A stretch of DNA of 64,000 nucleotides from JAPOKJ01 sp031421635 (GCA_031421635.1 JANOPA010000125.1:1-64000), one strand, 5' to 3'. Counted from the first letter of the stretch, positions 26,822 to 34,880 are shown. Notes: a model not told the origin generated them from the letters alone. Translations and numbers: made by a program.

Positions 26822-27219
26822 GGTCTTGCCTCAAATAAAAAATTGCAGTCCCCTTAGGCAAAAGCCAAAGGAGAAACGTCGAACTAGTAGGGATTGCCGC
26901 CTGGGCCTTTGCGGCGGAGCGTAGCTACAAAATCAGCGATTGCTGCGCCCTGGGACAAGTCCCTCGCATGTCAGACGATGAGCAAATTCGCATATGGGCG
27001 AAGGCTGCAGACACGGCAACGCGAAGAGCAACGTGGGATAAGGTTTGCTGATGCATAAGATCCTCCTTGCTGGCGCGGGTTACCGGGAGGTTCAATGTAG
27101 CCTAACTTTAGATCGTGAGTCAATAGCGAGTGACCAGAGATTGGCATCCGTACTTTAGTGAGTTGGGCATACCCCGAAAGTACTATTGGTTTTGAGGGCG
27201 TGAAGGGTTACAGTCATAC
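26822..27219. other. Intergenic stretch with no recognised gene
   Basis: About 400 bases between the GNAT gene and the 27220 cassette. A + frame is open for about 60 codons (about 26870-27051) but has no start codon and no family I recognise; it may be another gene remnant. No clear promoter, tRNA or repeat was seen. Confidence 0.4.
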
Positions 27220-27564
27220 ATGTTCATCATTTCAAGCAATCAAATCGGGTCGTTGGAGAGTTTGATCTTAGAGAACGACATTCAGGCTCTGGAGGCGTTT
27301 GCGCGCGACTCGGATTTGGAAGTCCTTACCGGGTCTACCCCAGCGGCCTTGCGATTGAAAGTGAAGGCCGCAATCCAGATTGCAGCGTCGCACCATTTAC
27401 ATGATGTTCGCGATGTTGGCGCCGTGCTGCTACTGATCGCCTCTCAAGGTGAAAACTTTGATCTTAAATCCCCAAGTGCGGGCGGCTTGTTCTTCATTAA
27501 ATTCCCGATGAATTCGGCCAATTTGGAAATCGTCGTGAAGCAGTTGGGTCTAGTTGACGAGTAG
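27220..27564 (+). CDS. Small hypothetical protein, first gene of an unknown three-gene cassette
   Basis: 114 residues, no cysteine, no signal peptide, acidic overall. The segment IQIAASHHLHDVRDVGAVLLL, then SQGENFD, recalls short proteins near type VI secretion and polymorphic-toxin genes that carry 'YGI-xx-DVA-x-L-xx-G-xx-FD'. That resemblance is from memory and weak. It is followed 43 bases later by the larger cassette gene on the same strand. No VgrG, Hcp or PAAR gene is visible nearby, so if it belongs to such a system it is an orphan. Confidence 0.6.
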   Translation: MFIISSNQIGSLESLILENDIQALEAFARDSDLEVLTGSTPAALRLKVKAAIQIAASHHLHDVRDVGAVLLLIASQGENFDLKSPSAGGLFFIKFPMNSANLEIVVKQLGLVDE

Positions 27565-27607
27565 CAGTTGCTTTTTCCAATCGCGATGATTTTGTAGAAG
27601 ATTCCCA

Positions 27608-28842
27608 ATGGTCACCAAGAAGAAACGCAAGTCTGCATTGAAAAACCTTCCGGCGAAATCGGTGGGCGGGGCAAAGCAAAATTGTGCCGCCAATAAGCGT
27701 CAGACGTCGAGATCCAATGTAATGGCGGCTGCGGCCTCCGTGAGTAACATGTCGCCGACCAAGACCTGCAAATTGCTCAAAGCCTCCATCAACGATCCTG
27801 AGGGCCGCGTCGCGAATGCCGAGGGCTTGCTTTATGTGGTCAGCAAACCAACCGGGAAGTTCAAGCTGGGCGACGCATCAGAGACCTCAATCTCTGTCGA
27901 ACATGCGTATTCAGCGAAGTCTGAAAAAATCTCTGCAACTGCGTCCTATGCCGGAGGCTGCGCCTCGCATTTTTCGTGGAGGGTCGAAGACGAATCAGAG
28001 TCTTCTGAAACTAGAAGTGGCAAGCTTTCCAAGGATGTCGTCGTCGCTCAAGTTGAGACTGGCGCCTTTCCGATGGATTACCCCATGAGCAAGGCGCGAA
28101 TGACGGCTCAATGCTGTCAGGGCGGCCCGATGGTCTTTAGTGTGACGGCGCTGCCTGGGGATGAAATTAAAACGGAAATTGTATGGGACAAATTGACCAA
28201 GCCGCTCTTCTATTCTTTAGAGCGCATTTACAAGATCAGCCCGGGGGAAGACGGTGAGGCTGAAACCAATGAGGAGAACGAAACCGAAAGAAAATTCGAA
28301 ATTTCCCAGTGCTGGAAAGAGGAAGAGGACAGCCATCTTATTTACTGCGAATCGACATTGAAGGCGTCACTTTCGCCTTTGCTGAGTCTTTCAGGAAAGT
28401 TCATGCCCTACGGACTGCCGGTGCCGGCGCGATTTTCAAATTATCTTGCTGCGGGAATTTTCATCACTCTTGAGTTTGCCGTTGAACTCAATGGGAGTGC
28501 GGTCATCAAGACCTGGGTCGACGATGCTAAACCCATTGACCTGGAGGGTAATCTCAAAGGTGAAGCAAAGGCCAGCGTCGAACTATCCGTTGAGGCGACT
28601 ATGTTGAGTGAAGACATCATGTCAGCGGAAGTACGAGGAAAACCGAACTGACGGGCACCGGTGGCCTGGTCGTGTCACCGGCACCCGCGAGCCTTGTCTA
28701 CGAGCTTACCTGGGATGGCTTGACGGCCTCGCTCAAGATGAGCTTCGCGATGGGGCTCATTGAGTATGAGCGCGAATGGGAAGTTCATGGCGAAGAGCAG
28801 ATCGATGATGCTGCTTGGCCTTTGAAGAACCTATTTTCCTGA
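27608..28842 (+). pseudogene. Hypothetical cassette protein with an apparent frameshift near its C-terminus
   Basis: The first frame gives 347 residues (27608-28651). Its start is Lys-rich and basic (MVTKKKRKSALKN), followed by a beta-rich body with an acidic loop near residues 213-230. The stop at 28649 comes just after a run of four A (28639-28642). Adding one A gives GKTELTGTGGLV and keeps the frame open for about 64 more codons to a TGA at 28840, seven bases before the next gene's ATG. The extension (VYELTWDGLTASLKMSFAMG, then IEYEREWEVHG) is well formed and in the same style as the body, so the ancestral product was probably 411 residues. The break is mutation, sequencing error or, less likely, slippage. 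Family unknown. Confidence 0.65.
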
Positions 28843-28849
28843 GAAATCC

Positions 28850-29536
28850 ATGAGCCACCCTCTTTACGTCATCACCATCGAATCTCAGGACTGCGAGTTC
28901 ATCGTCAAGCTCAATGATGTTCGCCTGTACCTTAAGTCCGATGCCGAACATGCATCATTTACCACCAAGCTGAATCCTTGGTTGGTGGAGGGCGAAAATC
29001 GGTTGGAGGTGCTTGGCCGGCCGACCGCAAAGCTAGCCTTAGGGGCGGCGTCTAATCAAGAATCGAACCCGAAGCTCGAGATCAAGATTTTCAAGGGCAA
29101 GCAAGGCGTTCCCTTGAGTCAGGCCCAATTGCTTTTCGAAAGAAAACTCAATAAGGAGCAACTGCCCGCCAATGAAATCTCACTTGAAGAGAGCGTCGAG
29201 TTCACCAGGCATTACCGTGCCCTGATTGAAGCGCGGGACGGCGCTGGTCTCGTGGAAATACATCGGCCACGCCTCGAGAATCAATCGCTTTCGCTGGGGC
29301 TTCCCAAAGACAGGCTCGAAGCCAGTCTGTTGTCGATGCTTGATGAGCTCGCAAGCCGACCTTGGACCGTGACTCCAAGTGCGCAACTTCGCGCGCAAAA
29401 AGAGGGCGAAGGTCGCTTGACCCGAATCGAAAGAAACAATGGTGGGCCTGCCTTGCTTCGGGGTGGTCCTGGCTCGTTCTCTGGCCTGAGTTTTCTCTTA
29501 GCGAAAGGGGCTGGCCGAGTTTGGGTCGTAGGTTAG
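28850..29536 (+). CDS. Hypothetical protein, third gene of the cassette
   Basis: 228 residues, starting 7 bases after the restored end of the preceding gene. The N-terminal 60 residues look like an all-beta domain (LYVITIESQDCEFIVKLNDV, then LNPWLVEGENRLEVLG). A helical middle and a C-terminal alpha/beta part follow (SLLSMLDELASRPWTV, ending FSGLSFLLAKGAGRVWVVG). No signal peptide, no named domain recognised. Tight spacing suggests it works with the two upstream products; a protective or immunity-like role is possible but unproven. Confidence 0.6.
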   Translation: MSHPLYVITIESQDCEFIVKLNDVRLYLKSDAEHASFTTKLNPWLVEGENRLEVLGRPTAKLALGAASNQESNPKLEIKIFKGKQGVPLSQAQLLFERKLNKEQLPANEISLEESVEFTRHYRALIEARDGAGLVEIHRPRLENQSLSLGLPKDRLEASLLSMLDELASRPWTVTPSAQLRAQKEGEGRLTRIERNNGGPALLRGGPGSFSGLSFLLAKGAGRVWVVG

Positions 29537-29676
29537 ATATGTTCGAATTCCTTGTCTGTAAAGTGAGTTTGCACGAGTGGCTGGATTGATCTAGAAAATT
29601 GAGCCGAGTAGGCCCTATGGTTAAAAGTGCTCTAGGCCGCCGCCTAAGAAAATAAGCTGGAATTTGAAAGACAACC

Positions 29677-29895
29677 ATGATGCGAATACTTTCGTCTGGA
29701 AGCTGTCAATGCGGTAAGGCAAAGTACGAAATTGCAGCGAAACCCTTCGTGCAGTACACCTGTCATTGCCGTGAATGTCAAAAATTGACTTCGAGTGCGT
29801 TTAGTTTGTGCATTCAAGTGCCAGCGGAGAGTCTAACCGTGACGCAAGTCCAAGTGAAGTCACGGGAAAGAGTGGCCGACTCAGGCAATCGGCTG
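29677..29895 (+). pseudogene. N-terminal fragment of a GFA-family zinc protein
   Basis: The frame starts at ATG 29677 and gives GSCQCGKAKYEIAAKP, then TCHCRECQKLTSSAFS: Cys10/Cys12 and Cys29, Cys31, Cys34 are the zinc cysteines of the GFA fold. It continues to VADSGNRLGW, then turns into unrelated codons and stops at 29937, so the second half with the final Cys-x2-Cys is lost. The sequence beyond about 29895 belongs to a winged-helix fragment in another frame. Distinct from the C-terminal fragments at 24276 and 42777: the sequences overlap around the Ser-Gly-x-Arg segment but differ. Confidence 0.8.
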
Positions 29896-29933
29896 GGCTG
29901 GCGTTTGCCCCCATCTTGTTGCACACTGCGGGC

Positions 29934-30137
29934 ATGATTCAAATTGGCTCCGCATTTTTTGATCGCGCTGCACAGACGCTACGAAGCACCGAAGGTAGCG
30001 TACCGATTGCGCTGCGCGCTCAGTCGATGCGCGTTCTTGAGTTGTTGCTCGACGCCGACGGGGCGATGCTCAGCAAGGACGAATTAGCAAGCCTCACGAG
30101 ACATAAAGATCCCAACCGTGGCGGTTCTGAAATTTAA
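29934..30137 (+). pseudogene. Winged-helix (OmpR/CadC-type) DNA-binding fragment
   Basis: 67 codons from ATG 29934. The segment IQIGSAFFDRAAQTLRS, then ALRAQSMRVLELLLDADGAM and LSKDELA matches the start of a Trans_reg_C winged helix. The recognition helix and wing that should follow (VWPDxxVTDDSL type) are absent; after residue about 55 the sequence is unrelated and stops. A truncated regulator, probably inactive. Confidence 0.65.
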
Positions 30138-30139
30138 CA

Positions 30140-30290
30140 GTTTCGATGGCGAATCACCGCTTGGCCCAGCGCCATCGTCAGTTCAGACGCAATTTTCAGC
30201 CAGGTAACATCGGCCACAAACCCAATCGGCATAAGACGATGATGCGAATCGGTCGCTCAGGCCAGTTCAGTGCTTGTCCGCGTCGGCTCG
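30140..30290 (-). pseudogene. Decayed N-terminal fragment of a Bug-family receptor
   Basis: On the minus strand one frame reads LNWPERPIRIIV. After a one-base shift the next frame reads MPIGFVADVTWLKIASELTM and then ALGQAVI before a stop. This aligns by eye with the mature start of Bug receptors ('WP-x-RPI-x-IIVPFxPGGxxDxxAR', then 'ELS-x-xLGQPVVVEN'). The remaining 250 or more residues are absent. Independent of the pseudogene at 23598. Confidence 0.7.
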
Positions 30291-30376
30291 GGAGCACCCT
30301 GCGGGACCGGGATGCCAATGCCTGAACGGAACTTTACCGTGTAGCAGGTCAGTGGGTTCCGTACTCGAACAAACCC

Positions 30377-30820
30377 CTAACTCAAAAGTAATCCATCTAA
30401 CAGGCCCTGCGCGAGCGCGTTCTCTAACAATACGCTGTCGAGCGTTACGATGTATCTGGCCTTAAGTCTAAGGGCTACCGCCAAATGCAGCGCGTCGCCA
30501 GCACGCAGGTGAGACGCAGCGTTGTGACAAAACGTAGCGGCAACTTCGAAGTCTTTTTCAGTGGGGGGCTCCATCGTCACCAACTGAGATAAGAATGCCA
30601 AAATATCGCTGGAAATGGTGTGATGACGTGATTTATTGATTTCTCCGCGTCTCTCCTTAAAGGAAAGGGCACTTGCTACTTCGGTAAGAAGCCAGGAACA
30701 CCCGACAAGGTCTGATGGTCGACGGGCCGTTAACCAGCTTTGGACTCGGCCAGTCTCTGGTTCCGAGCAATGAGCGGCGACGAGAATACTCGTATCGACG
30801 TAGCATTTGACGACGGCCAT
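30377..30820 (-). CDS. PIN-domain ribonuclease toxin (VapC-like)
   Basis: 147 residues. The PIN acidic residues are present: Asp9 (YVDTSIL), Glu near residue 47 (LTEVASAL), Asp near 108 (RAGDALHLA) and Asp near 127 (TLDSVLL). VapC toxins are Mg2+-dependent RNases acting on tRNA or rRNA in the cytoplasm. It starts 4 bases after the antitoxin stop, the usual antitoxin-then-toxin order. Sequence appears intact. It sits among truncated genes, typical for a self-maintaining module in a decaying region. Confidence 0.9.
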   Translation of the reverse strand: MAVVKCYVDTSILVAAHCSEPETGRVQSWLTARRPSDLVGCSWLLTEVASALSFKERRGEINKSRHHTISSDILAFLSQLVTMEPPTEKDFEVAATFCHNAASHLRAGDALHLAVALRLKARYIVTLDSVLLENALAQGLLDGLLLS

Positions 30821-30824
30821 CCGG

Positions 30825-31085
30825 TTAAAACCGCTCTTCGCTTCTTAGCAATTCGTGCGTAGGAGTTGTTAACTTTGACTTCGCAAGGCGCTTATTGACC
30901 TTCGAAAAATGCTCCGCTAACCAAGTTCGCTCTGTTTCAACTCCGGTCGGCTTGAGTTCAAAAGTGCCTGTTTCGGAAATGGAGCACTCCACTTGAACGC
31001 CTTCGGTTAATTTCAACTCGCGAGCCACTTCAACTGGAATACGCACTGCTAGGCTGTTGCCCCACTTGGATATTGTAACTTGCAT
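30825..31085 (-). CDS. AbrB/SpoVT-type antitoxin (VapB-like)
   Basis: 86 residues. The swapped-hairpin AbrB/MazE-type DNA-binding fold is at residues 1-45 (ISKWGNSLAVRIPVEVARELKL). A C-terminal tail of about 40 residues would bind and block the PIN toxin encoded 4 bases downstream. As in other VapBC pairs, the antitoxin or the complex probably represses its own promoter upstream of 31085. Confidence 0.9.
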   Translation of the reverse strand: MQVTISKWGNSLAVRIPVEVARELKLTEGVQVECSISETGTFELKPTGVETERTWLAEHFSKVNKRLAKSKLTTPTHELLRSEERF

Positions 31086-31149
31086 GTTCGATCCCTTGGA
31101 TATACATATATAAAGATTGTATATCTATTTGGGTTTGCATGCAATCCCT

Positions 31150-31440
31150 CGGGGCCGGAATTGAAGAGTCTGCATACTGCTTTAGTCGGTAAGTTAAGTC
31201 CCACGCGTTGCGCGCAAGGAGAATTCGAGCATCAATGTCCTCTGCGCCCTTTTGTGAATGCTTTTTTAACGGGTTGCGTTGCAAGTAACCGAGCAGATTT
31301 CGGTCCTTTTGATACTTTGATGGTGGTTCTGTCGGTACCAGGCGTACCACTGGTTGACCACGATTTGCGATCACATTGGCCCAAAATCTACGGCGCTTCG
31401 GCCTGGGCCGATCTTCATCGATCCTCCACAAACCGGACAC
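31150..31440 (-). pseudogene. Orphan Phd/YefM-type antitoxin fragment
   Basis: The minus frame contains VIANRGQPVVRLVPTEPPSK, matching the 'I-x-R-x-G-x-PVARLVP' core of Phd/YefM antitoxins, and then DARILLARNAWD, which resembles their C-terminal toxin-binding tail. The N-terminal helices are not present upstream, and no second toxin gene lies beside it. Probably a remnant; it could also be a chance fusion frame reaching into the VapB start. Confidence 0.5.
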
Positions 31441-31530
31441 ATTACTTGCTACAAACTGGACGACTCATGTGTTACTGACATGCGAAACGTTTCTCTTGTA
31501 GCATTCGTCTCAATGAGCGATAGTAGTTAC

Positions 31531-31650
31531 ATGAATCAGAGGCTAATCCTCGCAGCAACGCTTCCAGCCAATCTCAGCGCGCTACCCGTCAGGGTCTGGC
31601 GCGCGTTAGAAGCATTAGGCGCCGGAACCTTGCGCGACCGCAGATCATAA
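31531..31650 (+). pseudogene. N-terminal fragment of a ChrB-like chromate-resistance regulator
   Basis: From ATG 31531 the frame reads LILAATLPANLSALPVRVW, then RALEALGAGTLRDR, and stops. This matches the first 35-40 residues of ChrB ('LLLxxTLPxxPSxxRVRVWRALKALGAxxLRDGVYLLP'). The remaining 260 or more residues and chrA are absent. A relic, not a working gene. Confidence 0.6.
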
Positions 31651-31770
31651 AAAGGGGCACCCTTGAATCGCCGAAGATGGACTTCTTTACCTGCCGCTGA
31701 CCCATCGCCGTCGCCCTACTGGAGTGACTGACAGTTCGAGCAGCGTCCCATTCACAAAAGGAGAAGCAGC
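31651..31770. other. Upstream region of the TPR gene
   Basis: 120 bases with no gene. An AAAGGAG ribosome-binding site lies just upstream of the ATG at 31771. No convincing promoter boxes or repeats were seen. Confidence 0.35.
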
Positions 31771-33102
31771 ATGATCACCGACCTTCAAGGCAATAACCTT
31801 TCCAATGCAACATCGCGAGCCGCCGACCTGTTCGACGCCGCCGTGCGAAGCCTGAACATCTATTGCGGCGACCCGCTCGCTCGGCTTGAGGAGGCTATTG
31901 CCGATTCGCCTGCGTTCGCGCAGGCTTACCTGCTCAAGGGATTCATACTCGCGCTCGCCACGGAGCCGGCTGCGACAGCGGCTGCTTTCCAGCTCGCCAA
32001 CAGCATCCGCAGCATGGGTATGAATGACCGGGAGGCCTCCCAATCCGAAGTCTTGGAGAAGCTGATTGCCGGTCACTGGACTGCGGCAGCCACCGCGATG
32101 GACCATCACAATATGCGCCACCCTCGCGACTTGGTGGCACTGCAGATCGGGCACCTGCTGGACTTTGAGCGCGGTAGCGCTCGAGAGCTTCGTGATCGCC
32201 TCGCGCGCGCTATGCCGCATTGGTCAGGCGATGTTCCTGGCTACCACGCGGTGATTGGGATGTACGCGTTCGGACTGGAGGAGACTGGTGACTACAACCG
32301 GTCAGAGGAGACGGGTCGACGGGCCCTCGATCTGGAGCCACTCGATGCCTGGGCCCATCACGCGGTGGCGCATGTCATGGAGATGCAGGGGCGCCCGGAA
32401 GATGGTCTCGGTTGGATGAGGGCGCGGCAAGTCCATTGGGCACGGGACGACAATTTCTTCAAAGTGCACAACTGGTGGCATGGCGCGTTGTGTCATCTCG
32501 ATCTGGGCCAGTTCGACGAGGCCCTGAGCATTTATGACGGGCCCATCCGTGCCAATTTGAGCCACATCGCACTCGACCTAGTGGATGCTTCCGCCTTGCT
32601 GTGGCGACTTCAACTGTGTGGGGTCGACGTCGGCAACCGCTGGCAGGAGCTGGCATCGTGCTGGGACGAACATGCCGACGGTCGGCTATATCCGTTCAAC
32701 GATTTGCATGCGGCCATGGCCTATCTTGGTGCTGGACGAGAAGGCCGCCTCGGGGAGCTGATGGCGGCGATGGAGAGTAACGCCAAGGGTTCCACGGATA
32801 CGGCGCACTGGATTCGCGAAATAGGAATCCCTCTGGTCAGAGGCTTCACCGAATTCTGGCGTGAGCAGTACGCGACTTGCGTGGATACTTTGCATCCCGT
32901 CCGCTTCATCGCGAACAACTTCGGCGGTAGTCACGCCCAACGCGATATCGTCGACTGGACACTGACCGAGGCGGCGCTTCGTTCAGCGAACCCCGACGTG
33001 GCGGTTGCGCTAGCGCATGAGCGGTCCGCGCTCAAGCCTCACAGCTTGGTCAACCGAGAGCTCGTGAGTCGGGCGGTGCGACTTCCGCTTGCGATGACGT
33101 AG
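31771..33102 (+). CDS. Tetratricopeptide-repeat protein, TTC38-like
   Basis: 443 residues, helical throughout, no signal peptide. TPR-like repeats run from about residue 35 to 430 (SPAFAQAYLLKGFILALA; then YAFGLEETGDYNRSEETGRR, and LEPLDAWAHHAVAHVMEMQG). The His/Trp-rich centre (FFKVHNWWHGALCHLDLG) is typical of TTC38-like proteins, a family found in bacteria and animals with no settled function. A cytoplasmic scaffold role is likely. Base use is slightly more GC-rich than the surrounding remnants. Convergent with the JAMM gene, about 155 bases apart. Confidence 0.85.
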   Translation: MITDLQGNNLSNATSRAADLFDAAVRSLNIYCGDPLARLEEAIADSPAFAQAYLLKGFILALATEPAATAAAFQLANSIRSMGMNDREASQSEVLEKLIAGHWTAAATAMDHHNMRHPRDLVALQIGHLLDFERGSARELRDRLARAMPHWSGDVPGYHAVIGMYAFGLEETGDYNRSEETGRRALDLEPLDAWAHHAVAHVMEMQGRPEDGLGWMRARQVHWARDDNFFKVHNWWHGALCHLDLGQFDEALSIYDGPIRANLSHIALDLVDASALLWRLQLCGVDVGNRWQELASCWDEHADGRLYPFNDLHAAMAYLGAGREGRLGELMAAMESNAKGSTDTAHWIREIGIPLVRGFTEFWREQYATCVDTLHPVRFIANNFGGSHAQRDIVDWTLTEAALRSANPDVAVALAHERSALKPHSLVNRELVSRAVRLPLAMT

Positions 33103-33125
33103 CGCTAATATAAGATCAAGTAAGT

Positions 33126-33142
33126 CTTCGCCGCAGGCGAAG
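33126..33142. terminator. Small GC hairpin after the TPR gene
   Basis: CTTCGCC, a 3-base loop, then GGCGAAG: a 7-base perfect stem lying 24 bases after the TPR stop, between two convergent genes. There is no T-run, so it may be a weak or Rho-dependent end. Confidence 0.35.
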
Positions 33143-33258
33143 GCGAGCAAACTTTGCGCTGAACAAATTGCTGCTCGACTCGGCGCTCATTGGATCAGTG
33201 GCTGTGGTCATAATGGATTGCAGCATGAGCGAAATGCCCGTCTACGACTCGCCTTGGA

Positions 33259-33843
33259 CTATTCGAATATTTGGCATGCCGGCTCATGACGAAAAGTTCC
33301 ACGCTGAACGGTCAAACATTCTGGCCCGAGAAAGAACGCCTCATGTTGGCTCAATGCCGTCGAGTATGGGTCAACGACCCATCCAAGGCTGTACGGTTGA
33401 GTAAAGAAGGCGCGCTGGGTGTCGACATCGGTTTTGCTAAAGAAAGCACCGAGGTGAGGGTGTGAATGGAACCAGCCAATGATGCGAAGCGCTTGCTCGC
33501 TTGAAGTTAACGATTGATTGAGGCGGCTCAGAGTGGATTGAGCGGCCAACCACACTTCGGCGGTCATTTGCAAGTGGTAGGCGCTACTTGTGCTGTTTTC
33601 GCTGGGGACAGCGTCGAGAATTTCTACCTCGGCTAACACGCCTGGTGATGAAGGTCGAGACCAGATGCGACCTAAGAGCAATCCACCTTGTTCAAGGTCG
33701 GAGGATTTTAAAAATTCGATCACCCGCGATTGGGCAGAGAGCGATACGAGCACTTGAACCTTGTCTACGTCAGACCCTAGTCGATCGGGTCCGACGGGAA
33801 TGATGAGTGCGGGTGAGCAATCGCTGAATTTAATGGTCGTCAT
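33259..33843 (-). CDS. JAMM/MPN+ metalloprotease of a ubiquitin-like conjugation operon
   Basis: 194 residues. The JAMM zinc motif is complete: Glu51 (LEQGGLLLGRI), His126, His128, Ser136 and Asp139, i.e. His-x-His-x7-Ser-x2-Asp in GWFHSHPHLGAFFSKTD. In bacterial ubiquitin-like operons such peptidases trim the C-terminal tail of the Ubl and/or remove it from targets. It is the last gene of the minus-strand operon, 48 bases after the E2 stop, with AGGA upstream of its ATG. Short for the family, essentially one catalytic domain with a brief N-terminal strand region, so substrate choice may depend on partners. Confidence 0.92.
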   Translation of the reverse strand: MTTIKFSDCSPALIIPVGPDRLGSDVDKVQVLVSLSAQSRVIEFLKSSDLEQGGLLLGRIWSRPSSPGVLAEVEILDAVPSENSTSSAYHLQMTAEVWLAAQSTLSRLNQSLTSSEQALRIIGWFHSHPHLGAFFSKTDVDTQRAFFTQPYSLGWVVDPYSTALSQHEAFFLGPECLTVQRGTFRHEPACQIFE

Positions 33844-33891
33844 TTTGTGTTCCTGATCGTATTTTTCACTCGCTAAACGTCTATCGAGAAA

Positions 33892-34521
33892 TCACGTGCG
33901 GGCTTCGAATTCGTGACGACAACGTGGGCATTGCACGACACCGGTTCTTCCGGTTGGGAGGCGCAACTGTGCTGCGCAGCTTGGGCACTCCAATACGCTG
34001 CGTGGTGACTGACTATTGGCGCCGCGCGGATCTTGTAGCCAATGTGTTGCACTGGGACGAACGCTAGGGAAGGCCTGAGCATGAGAATAGAGTGCACTTC
34101 GGTACCACAGAGCCGCGGCCTGATTCGCGACGGAGTTGAGATTAACCAGCATTGGATCAAACACCAAGAGGCGTCCAATTCTTGCTACGAAAAGGTCGAG
34201 ACCCTCGGTCGCTTGCCAACGACGTCCCACGCAGATGTTTCCATTCAGGAAGACATTGGGATGCCAAACTTTGTTCAGTACGCGCGCACTTGGGGGCTCA
34301 AAAGGATATCGTGCCGGCAAGTGAATTTCGATCAGGCAGGCGTCCCGCCATTGTGGCGGCAGACCCTGGCTCGCCAGTGTCGGCAGGTTAAGGCGCAAGA
34401 CGATTTTCGATGCGCGGCAATTCAATACACCTTCCGCTTGCACCTCGCCCTGAGCGCGAACGAAGAGAGCCGTCAAGCTGGCTTGGTCTTGGTCGCGTCT
34501 TAGATCGCTGGCACTTGACAT
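33892..34521 (-). CDS. E2 (ubiquitin-conjugating-like) protein with C-terminal zinc ribbon
   Basis: 209 residues from the ATG at 34521, 5 bases after the Ubl stop; a TTG at 34542 would add 7 residues. Residues about 10-150 are a UBC fold: LIEIHLPARYPFEPP (strand plus the P-x-x-P turn), Trp86-His87-Pro88-Asn89 and the active-site Cys97 in NGNICVG, the same order and spacing as eukaryotic E2s. Residues 178-209 form a zinc ribbon with Cys179, Cys182, Cys198 and Cys201. The Ubl would be passed from the E1 cysteine to Cys97. The zinc ribbon may bind targets or the membrane partner; that is inference. A eukaryotic origin is not implied, since bacterial E2 families are known. Confidence 0.88.
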   Translation of the reverse strand: MSSASDLRRDQDQASLTALFVRAQGEVQAEGVLNCRASKIVLRLNLPTLASQGLPPQWRDACLIEIHLPARYPFEPPSARVLNKVWHPNVFLNGNICVGRRWQATEGLDLFVARIGRLLVFDPMLVNLNSVANQAAALWYRSALYSHAQAFPSVRPSATHWLQDPRGANSQSPRSVLECPSCAAQLRLPTGRTGVVQCPRCRHEFEART

Positions 34522-34526
34522 TCCGC

Positions 34527-34838
34527 TTAAGCCCTTCGACAACGCATCACCGTGATCCGGCGTAGTGCTTGATCAAAGCCCGCAACCAAAATGGGCTGCA
34601 CTTCCAGGATGTCGCCGTCCTTGACCTTACCGACCAGTGATTCGCCCGGGTTTAACACCTCGCCGGTGGTCGTGTTGACCAAACTGTAGTCAGTTTGTTC
34701 GGGAAGCGACCAATGATCCATCGCAGATTGGAGCACTTCACTGCCCAGGCCTTGATCGCTAAGCTCTAGCTCGGCTCTTCGGGTTTGATCAGCGGTGCGT
34801 AGCACTATTTTGAGTTCCTTAGGAACAATGGCACTCAT
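34527..34838 (-). CDS. Ubiquitin-like beta-grasp protein
   Basis: 103 residues. Residues about 8-87 follow the ubiquitin fold: strand KIVLRTADQT, second strand RRAELEL, helix about 30-43, strands YSLVN and EVLNPG, then VKDGDILEVQP as the last strand. Ubiquitin ends in Gly-Gly after that strand; here the strand runs to Val85-Ala86-Gly87 and then a 16-residue basic tail follows. Cleavage after Gly87 would expose a C-terminal Gly for activation, and a JAMM peptidase is encoded in the same operon. YukD-like Ubls are the nearest bacterial comparison. It lies between the E1 and E2 genes. The tail, its cleavage and the use of a single Gly are inferences. Confidence 0.75.
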   Translation of the reverse strand: MSAIVPKELKIVLRTADQTRRAELELSDQGLGSEVLQSAMDHWSLPEQTDYSLVNTTTGEVLNPGESLVGKVKDGDILEVQPILVAGFDQALRRITVMRCRRA

Positions 34839-34880
34839 AGTTAAATCCTGTGGGTCAATGGAGTTGGGCGGATGATTGCT

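Noticed and set aside
28639..28651. Programmed -1 frameshift site
   Set aside because: The run is only four A and is not in the phase of a standard X-XXY-YYZ slippery heptamer; a lost base or read error is simpler.
29362..29589. Hydrophobic alternative + frame at the end of the third cassette gene
   Set aside because: It overlaps the intact C-terminus of the 28850 gene in another frame and shows no ribosome-binding site or family pattern.
24276..29895. A single GFA gene split by a 5-kb insertion
   Set aside because: The C-terminal half comes first on the + strand and the two halves overlap in domain content with different residues, so they are separate copies.
31330..31480. Minus-strand Met-Cys-Pro-Val-Cys-Gly-Gly frame resembling a transposase zinc segment
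   Set aside because: The similarity covers about ten residues only and stops within 20 codons; not enough to claim an insertion-sequence remnant.
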